Assembly (NCBI GenBank): GCA_002150815.3
Contig: NDFF03000163.1
Span: 1-11,328 of the forward strand
Origin: Grammothele lineata
Taxonomy: Eukaryota; Basidiomycota; Agaricomycetes; Polyporales; Polyporaceae
Direction: 5' to 3'
Length of the DNA: 11,328 nucleotides
Positions 8,767-11,328 of this stretch are shown one piece after another (the stretch's first letter is position 1; every line of letters begins with the position of its first letter). The notes beneath the pieces were generated by a model. The model had not been told where the DNA came from. It saw nothing but the letters and a program-made list of their open reading frames with translations, and made no database searches. The position numbers and the translations under genes were made by a program.

Positions 8767-8859
8767 GAATCCGTCCATGCGTTCCCGAGATAGGGTATCT
8801 GCTCCTCCTGGGTAGCACCAGGGGAAGCAGGTGTATCTTGGGCAAATGTGGACGGATTC
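8767..8859. repeat. 93-nt hairpin in the left arm, followed by a T-run
   Basis: Outer stem GAATCCGTCCA/TGGACGGATTC (11 bp, perfect), internal loop, CCCGAGATA/TATCTTGGG (9 bp with one G-T), then CTGCT/AGCAG and CCTGG/CCAGG closing on GTAGCA. Seven T follow at 8869-8875. The shape could be a DNA hairpin recognised by a recombinase or a folded RNA ending at a Pol III-like T-run. I find no convincing A or B box, so the RNA reading is speculative. Confidence 0.75.
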
Positions 8860-9244
8860 TGGCCGTTATTTTTTTGTTTTGTGCGCCTTGAAGAGTACTA
8901 TTGAGGGAGATATGCGCGCTGGCGCGCGCTTGAGATTTGCATGGTAGGGAGAGAGTGCAATCCTCCCCCTTTCACCAGGCTAGGGAGGATTATCTCCCTC
9001 AGTTCTGGCTCGTTTCACTTCATTCTTTTTGCACTTTGTACATGTATTTAAACCCATCTAGGGATAGTATAAACGCATATAGATTTCTCCAGGCAAGTGC
9101 CTCCAAGTAGAGAATACTGTTTACAGCCCACTCTCTCTTCATCTCTGTCTAGTACCTTTGAAAATTACCCAGGCATTTCCATACTTTGTACACTAATTCT
9201 ACTCACAAATTGCAAGCAGTTTCACCACTCAGAATATCCATAAC

Positions 9245-9499
9245 ATGTCACAGAATCACAGGGCATACACGTTCTCCTCCTCACCCCATATAGGAGGAGA
9301 ACATGCTATATCTCAGCAGCCGCTATACCTATCGACAAGCGGTTTCTTTTATCACTTACATGCATTTTCCTGCTATGTATCCCCCAAGTATCATTACAAT
9401 CGGATGGTGCGATGTCTTATGAGACCCTTATCAGCTAGGCAGCCTGCACCTTCCAAATGCGGTAGGTACCCACCAAAACACCCATGGAGAAAGATCTAA
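9245..9499 (+). CDS. Weak candidate frame of 84 residues in the element's centre
   Basis: The ATG at 9245 opens an 84-residue frame (MSQNHRAYTFSSS...) rich in His, Ser and Tyr, without a recognisable domain, membrane segment or signal peptide. Support is limited to TATA-like and CT-rich sequence upstream and a good splice donor (GTAGGT at 9462), so it might be a first exon spliced to something downstream; CTTGTAG at 9743-9749 is one possible acceptor. A chance frame is equally plausible. Confidence 0.2.
   Translation: MSQNHRAYTFSSSPHIGGEHAISQQPLYLSTSGFFYHLHAFSCYVSPKYHYNRMVRCLMRPLSARQPAPSKCGRYPPKHPWRKI
9271..9302. repeat. 11-bp hairpin near the centre's candidate start codon
   Basis: GTTCTCCTCCT and AGGAGGAGAAC form a perfect 11-bp inverted repeat around a 10-nt loop (CACCCCATAT), 26 nt inside the candidate frame that begins at 9245. 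Confidence 0.6.
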
Positions 9500-10396
9500 G
9501 CCCCAGACAAAAAATCGGATGATTGCAACGTAATCAGCGACCAAAAAAACGGTAGAGAAGATACTTACATGAATGGAAAGGTGGGAGGGAGGGGCTAGGG
9601 TGAGATGTGGGTGGTTTGTTGTGAGGAAGAATACAGGATTCCGTGTGCATGCAGTGCACATCTGCTGTGGCTGAGCCTCTGGCCAGAACATTTTAATGCT
9701 ACTCCCTCATTTCTCCACCGTTTCTCTTCATTCTTTTTGAATCTTGTAGGCACTATTAGTCGGTCTCAGTTCCGGGTATTTGCAGTATAATCGAATGTCA
9801 TGTACATGGATGGTGAAGGTGGACATTTTAAAACTGATAAGGATCTCAGGGTCTCATACTGAGGTTGATAGGAAATATGAATCATTGGAAACATAGTCTA
9901 ATTACACCCAAACAAGCTACAGAAGACCGCTTGTCCATACCTATTCCTGAACCGAAGTTATAGGTGATGTACCACAGGAGGAGCACATATATTTAGTGGG
10001 GTATGGGTTGTTTGAACTGCAATGGTGGTGTCAGGATATTCACTGCATGAATTCACAGTACAAGGGGAAACTTATTTGAAGGTAATCGGGCAAGATTTGG
10101 TAGAGATATGGATGAGGAAAGCTAGCTGTGGCTGAGCCATCACTGTACTCACCATACAATGATATGACAACGGATCTTTGGCGCGTTTGATGTCCTAGAT
10201 TGTGGATAATAAGCACTACAAGATACAACAAAAATGAAGGGAAACGAATAAGAACTGAGGAAGATAGATCTCCCCTGTGTGGTGGCTGGGGAGGGTTTTA
10301 CCCCCTCTTGGGGGTGCAAATCAAATGCGCGCGTCAGCGCGCGTATCCCCCTCAATAGTATTTACAAATGCGCACAAAACACAAAAGAGACGGCCA

Positions 10397-10489
10397 GAAT
10401 CCATCCACATTTGCCTGAGATACACCTGCTTCCCCTGGTGCTACCCAGGAGGAGCAGATACCCTATCTCGGGAACGCATGGACGGATTC
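10397..10489. repeat. 93-nt hairpin in the right arm
   Basis: Inverted counterpart of 8767-8859. The outer stem carries one G-T instead of G-C. In the 9-bp stem the left arm's G-T becomes G-C while a neighbouring C-G becomes C-A. Overall fold and length are kept. Only four T follow the hairpin in the corresponding direction. Confidence 0.75.
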
Positions 10490-10637
10490 TCTCGCGAAAG
10501 GTTGCGTTTTAAAGCCCTTGAACACACCTTTCAAACGCGCCCCTTCGCGCGCAGGGGACATAAAAATTGCAAGAGCTATTCCACATTTGATGCGAATCCA
10601 TGCCCTATCAACCCCCCTGCTAGTAAACCGGTACTAG

Positions 10638-10722
10638 CCCACCTATTACGGGCGCATTAGGTAGATCAAAAATGCGGCTACAATCCGCATTGAATGCACC
10701 TAATGCGCCCCCAATAGGTGGG
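10638..10722. repeat. 85-nt cruciform in the right arm
   Basis: Inverted counterpart of 8534-8618 with the same three stems. The G-T pair of the left outer stem is an A-T pair here, so the outer 10-bp stem is perfect. This is one of the few differences between arms and it keeps pairing. Confidence 0.85.
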
Positions 10723-10823
10723 GAACTGATCGAGCTATAAGTTCAATGGGGTCTCCTGGAAAACCAAAAAAAGCGCCCAAAGCGCGCACAGGGGGCGGGA
10801 GGGCGCGCGCGGGGGCGCAGGGG

Positions 10824-10877
10824 GCGGGAAAGTGCGCGGGATTGATGGGAAGGTGCGTGGGATTGATGGGAAGGTGC
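10824..10877. repeat. 21-bp tandem repeat in the right arm
   Basis: Inverted counterpart of 8377-8430: full units at 10857-10877 and 10836-10856 and a partial third toward 10824. Unit number and order are kept relative to the left arm. Confidence 0.75.
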
Positions 10878-10936
10878 CCAGGATAGGCGCGGGGTGGGCA
10901 GCCACCTGGGAAATCCGGGGATTAGATTCCTGAGCT

Positions 10937-10983
10937 GTTATCTGCAGAGATAAGCCAGATTGGCTTATCTACCCATTGATAAC
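10937..10983. repeat. Palindromic tip of the right arm
   Basis: Same 47-nt nested palindrome as at 8271-8317, inverted. One base differs (C in the left GGGCAG, T in the right arm's GGGTAG when read in the same direction). It marks the right end of the inverted repeat. Confidence 0.8.
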
Positions 10984-11201
10984 CACCTGATCCTCACGAT
11001 CACTTGGTTACCAAAGCCTGATGAACCCCTGGGGGGTTGCCAAATCCGTAAAACCTGCAAAGTGCGTATCCCCCACCCTCCCAGCTGAACTACGGATATC
11101 TCAAATAAACCTCTGGAGGGAAGGATACCTCCTCCCCTATATTGGGGGTGTCCCCTCGTGCGCAAGTCCCCCCCCGGCATCTCCCGGGAGGCAGCGCCGC
11201 T
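10984..11201. other. Right flank of the foldback element
   Basis: No gene or copia sequence is visible, and it does not match the left flank 8154-8270. Small structures only: AACCCC-TG...GGGGTT around 11023-11037, CCCCTATATTGGGG near 11135, and a run of eight C near 11168-11175. Confidence 0.4.
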
Positions 11202-11328
11202 ATGTCATCATACCACGCGCCGCCCGCCGGCGCTCCCATCTCCCGCCCGGCACGCTCGGCAACCCGCCCCCGCCTCCCGCTCCCGCCGCCGGAGACCCCG
11301 CCGCCGCCGTGTCCGACGACGAGCACGC
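11202..11328 (+). CDS. Possible N-terminus of a proline-rich protein, running off the right edge
   Basis: The ATG at 11202 opens a frame that stays open to the window end (42 codons), beginning MSSYHAPPAGAPISRPARS and becoming proline- and arginine-rich. The region is very GC-rich, so open frames are expected by chance. The antisense glycine-rich frame (11090-11326) is probably a shadow of the same composition. It could be the disordered N-terminus of a real gene; no family is recognised. Confidence 0.25.
   Translation, partial: MSSYHAPPAGAPISRPARSATRPRLPLPPPETPPPPCPTTST

Larger units (their letters stand above)
8271..9041 (+). repeat. Left arm of the inverted repeat
   Basis: Pairs with 10216-10983 in inverted orientation. 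From the tip inward it holds a 47-nt palindromic tip, a 21-bp tandem repeat, a very GC-rich C-tract zone (about 8420-8480) ending in a T-run, an 85-nt cruciform, a 93-nt hairpin followed by seven T, a GCGCGC-TG-GCGCGC hairpin (8914-8927), an AATCCTCCC/GGGAGGATT hairpin (8959-8991), and a motif near 9011 that recurs in the centre. Open frames crossing it, such as 8244-8513, are proline-rich by-products of base composition. Confidence 0.88.
9042..10215. other. AT-richer centre of the foldback element
   Basis: About 1.17 kb between the arms. Near its left edge are TATA-like stretches (GTATTTAAAC at 9049, AGTATAAACGC at 9067) and a CT-rich leader-like tract (about 9130-9150) ahead of an ATG at 9245. 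A perfect 11-bp hairpin lies at 9271-9302. A 31-nt motif at 9719-9749 matches one in each arm, and a 13-nt repeat (CTGTGGCTGAGCC) occurs at 9665 and 10126. No protein family is recognisable in any frame; short frames at 9431-9691, 9605-9790 and 10040-10231 look like chance. Confidence 0.5.
8271..10983. mobile_element. Foldback-like element with long terminal inverted repeats
   Basis: The outer ends are exact inverted copies (GTTATCAATGGG at 8271; CCCATTGATAAC ending at 10983). Inverted similarity runs inward about 770 bp on each side to about 9041 and 10216, around an AT-richer centre. The outermost roughly 670 bp are nearly identical between arms; the inner part is visibly diverged. No transposase or other protein domain is recognisable inside, so it is probably non-autonomous. 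If TA is taken as a Tc1/mariner-type target duplication, the element would start TCAATGGG and end CCCATTGA; this is unproven. A foldback transposon, a MITE-like derivative with long TIRs, or a palindrome created by rearrangement would all fit. Confidence 0.85.
10216..10983 (-). repeat. Right arm of the inverted repeat
   Basis: Reverse-complement copy of the left arm, with every major sub-structure at the matching place. Differences include G versus A in the cruciform stem, C versus T in the 93-nt hairpin, small indels in the C-rich zone, and a shorter T-run after the hairpin (four T instead of seven). Similarity weakens beyond about 10315 toward the centre. The frame at 10277-10660 lies inside this structured DNA and shows no protein family. 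Confidence 0.88.

Noticed and set aside
8767..8859. Self-cleaving ribozyme or tRNA-like reading of the 93-nt hairpin
   Set aside because: No hammerhead core (CUGANGA with GAAA), no tRNA cloverleaf or convincing A/B boxes; it is a nearly linear nested hairpin.
8271..10983. Simple insertion of the foldback element into the copia element
   Set aside because: The right flank (10984 onward) does not continue the copia integrase or gag, no second LTR is visible, and a 117-nt non-copia segment separates the two on the left.
8271..10983. Helitron
   Set aside because: No Rep/helicase protein is visible and the ends are long inverted repeats, whereas Helitrons lack terminal inverted repeats and end in CTRR.
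11090..11326. A glycine-rich minus-strand frame at the right edge
   Set aside because: Low-complexity composition opposite an equally open proline-rich frame; no motif supports it.

Overview
The window looks like a repeat-rich, gene-poor stretch of a basidiomycete genome, most likely Agaricomycetes. The evidence is a Plavaka-type transposase broken by short GT-AG introns (52-92 nt), a companion protein of a kind I recall as multicopy in mushroom and polypore genomes, a Ty1/copia retrotransposon fragment, and short CT-rich leaders. No ordinary housekeeping gene is visible. Identifications come from reading the sequence and from memory of the families; no database search was run.

Layout. (1) 1-3559, minus strand: a Plavaka (CACTA-like DDE) transposase reconstructed as ten exons, with an N-terminal C2H2 finger and a complete-looking catalytic core. 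Its C-terminus runs off the left edge. The only lesion I find is an in-frame TGA at 1440-1442, in a position where the family has tryptophan. (2) 3560-3806: a 247-nt divergent intergenic region, with a 7-bp palindrome, serving both flanking genes. (3) 3807-6258, plus strand: an eight-exon gene for a charged, partly disordered protein with a conserved C-terminal region. It is probably the second gene of the same Plavaka transposon. (4) 6294-8147, minus strand: the 3' end of a copia element, consisting of one LTR, a polypurine tract and an intact reverse transcriptase-RNase H frame. Gag, protease, integrase and the 5' LTR are missing. (5) 8271-10983: a 2.7-kb foldback-like element with two inverted arms of about 770 bp around an AT-richer centre of about 1.17 kb. 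Each arm carries nested palindromes (tip, cruciform, 93-nt hairpin) and a 21-bp tandem repeat. No transposase is recognisable inside. (6) 10984-11328: flank with a possible start of a proline-rich reading frame at 11202.

How the parts relate. Transposase and companion gene are head to head and probably co-regulated as one two-gene transposon. The copia fragment lies just past the companion gene's stop codon, and its LTR promoter points antisense into that gene. The foldback element borders the broken 5' side of the copia fragment, but its far flank does not resume copia sequence, so this is not a simple insertion into one copia copy. The foldback element is the least explained item and the best candidate for something undescribed.
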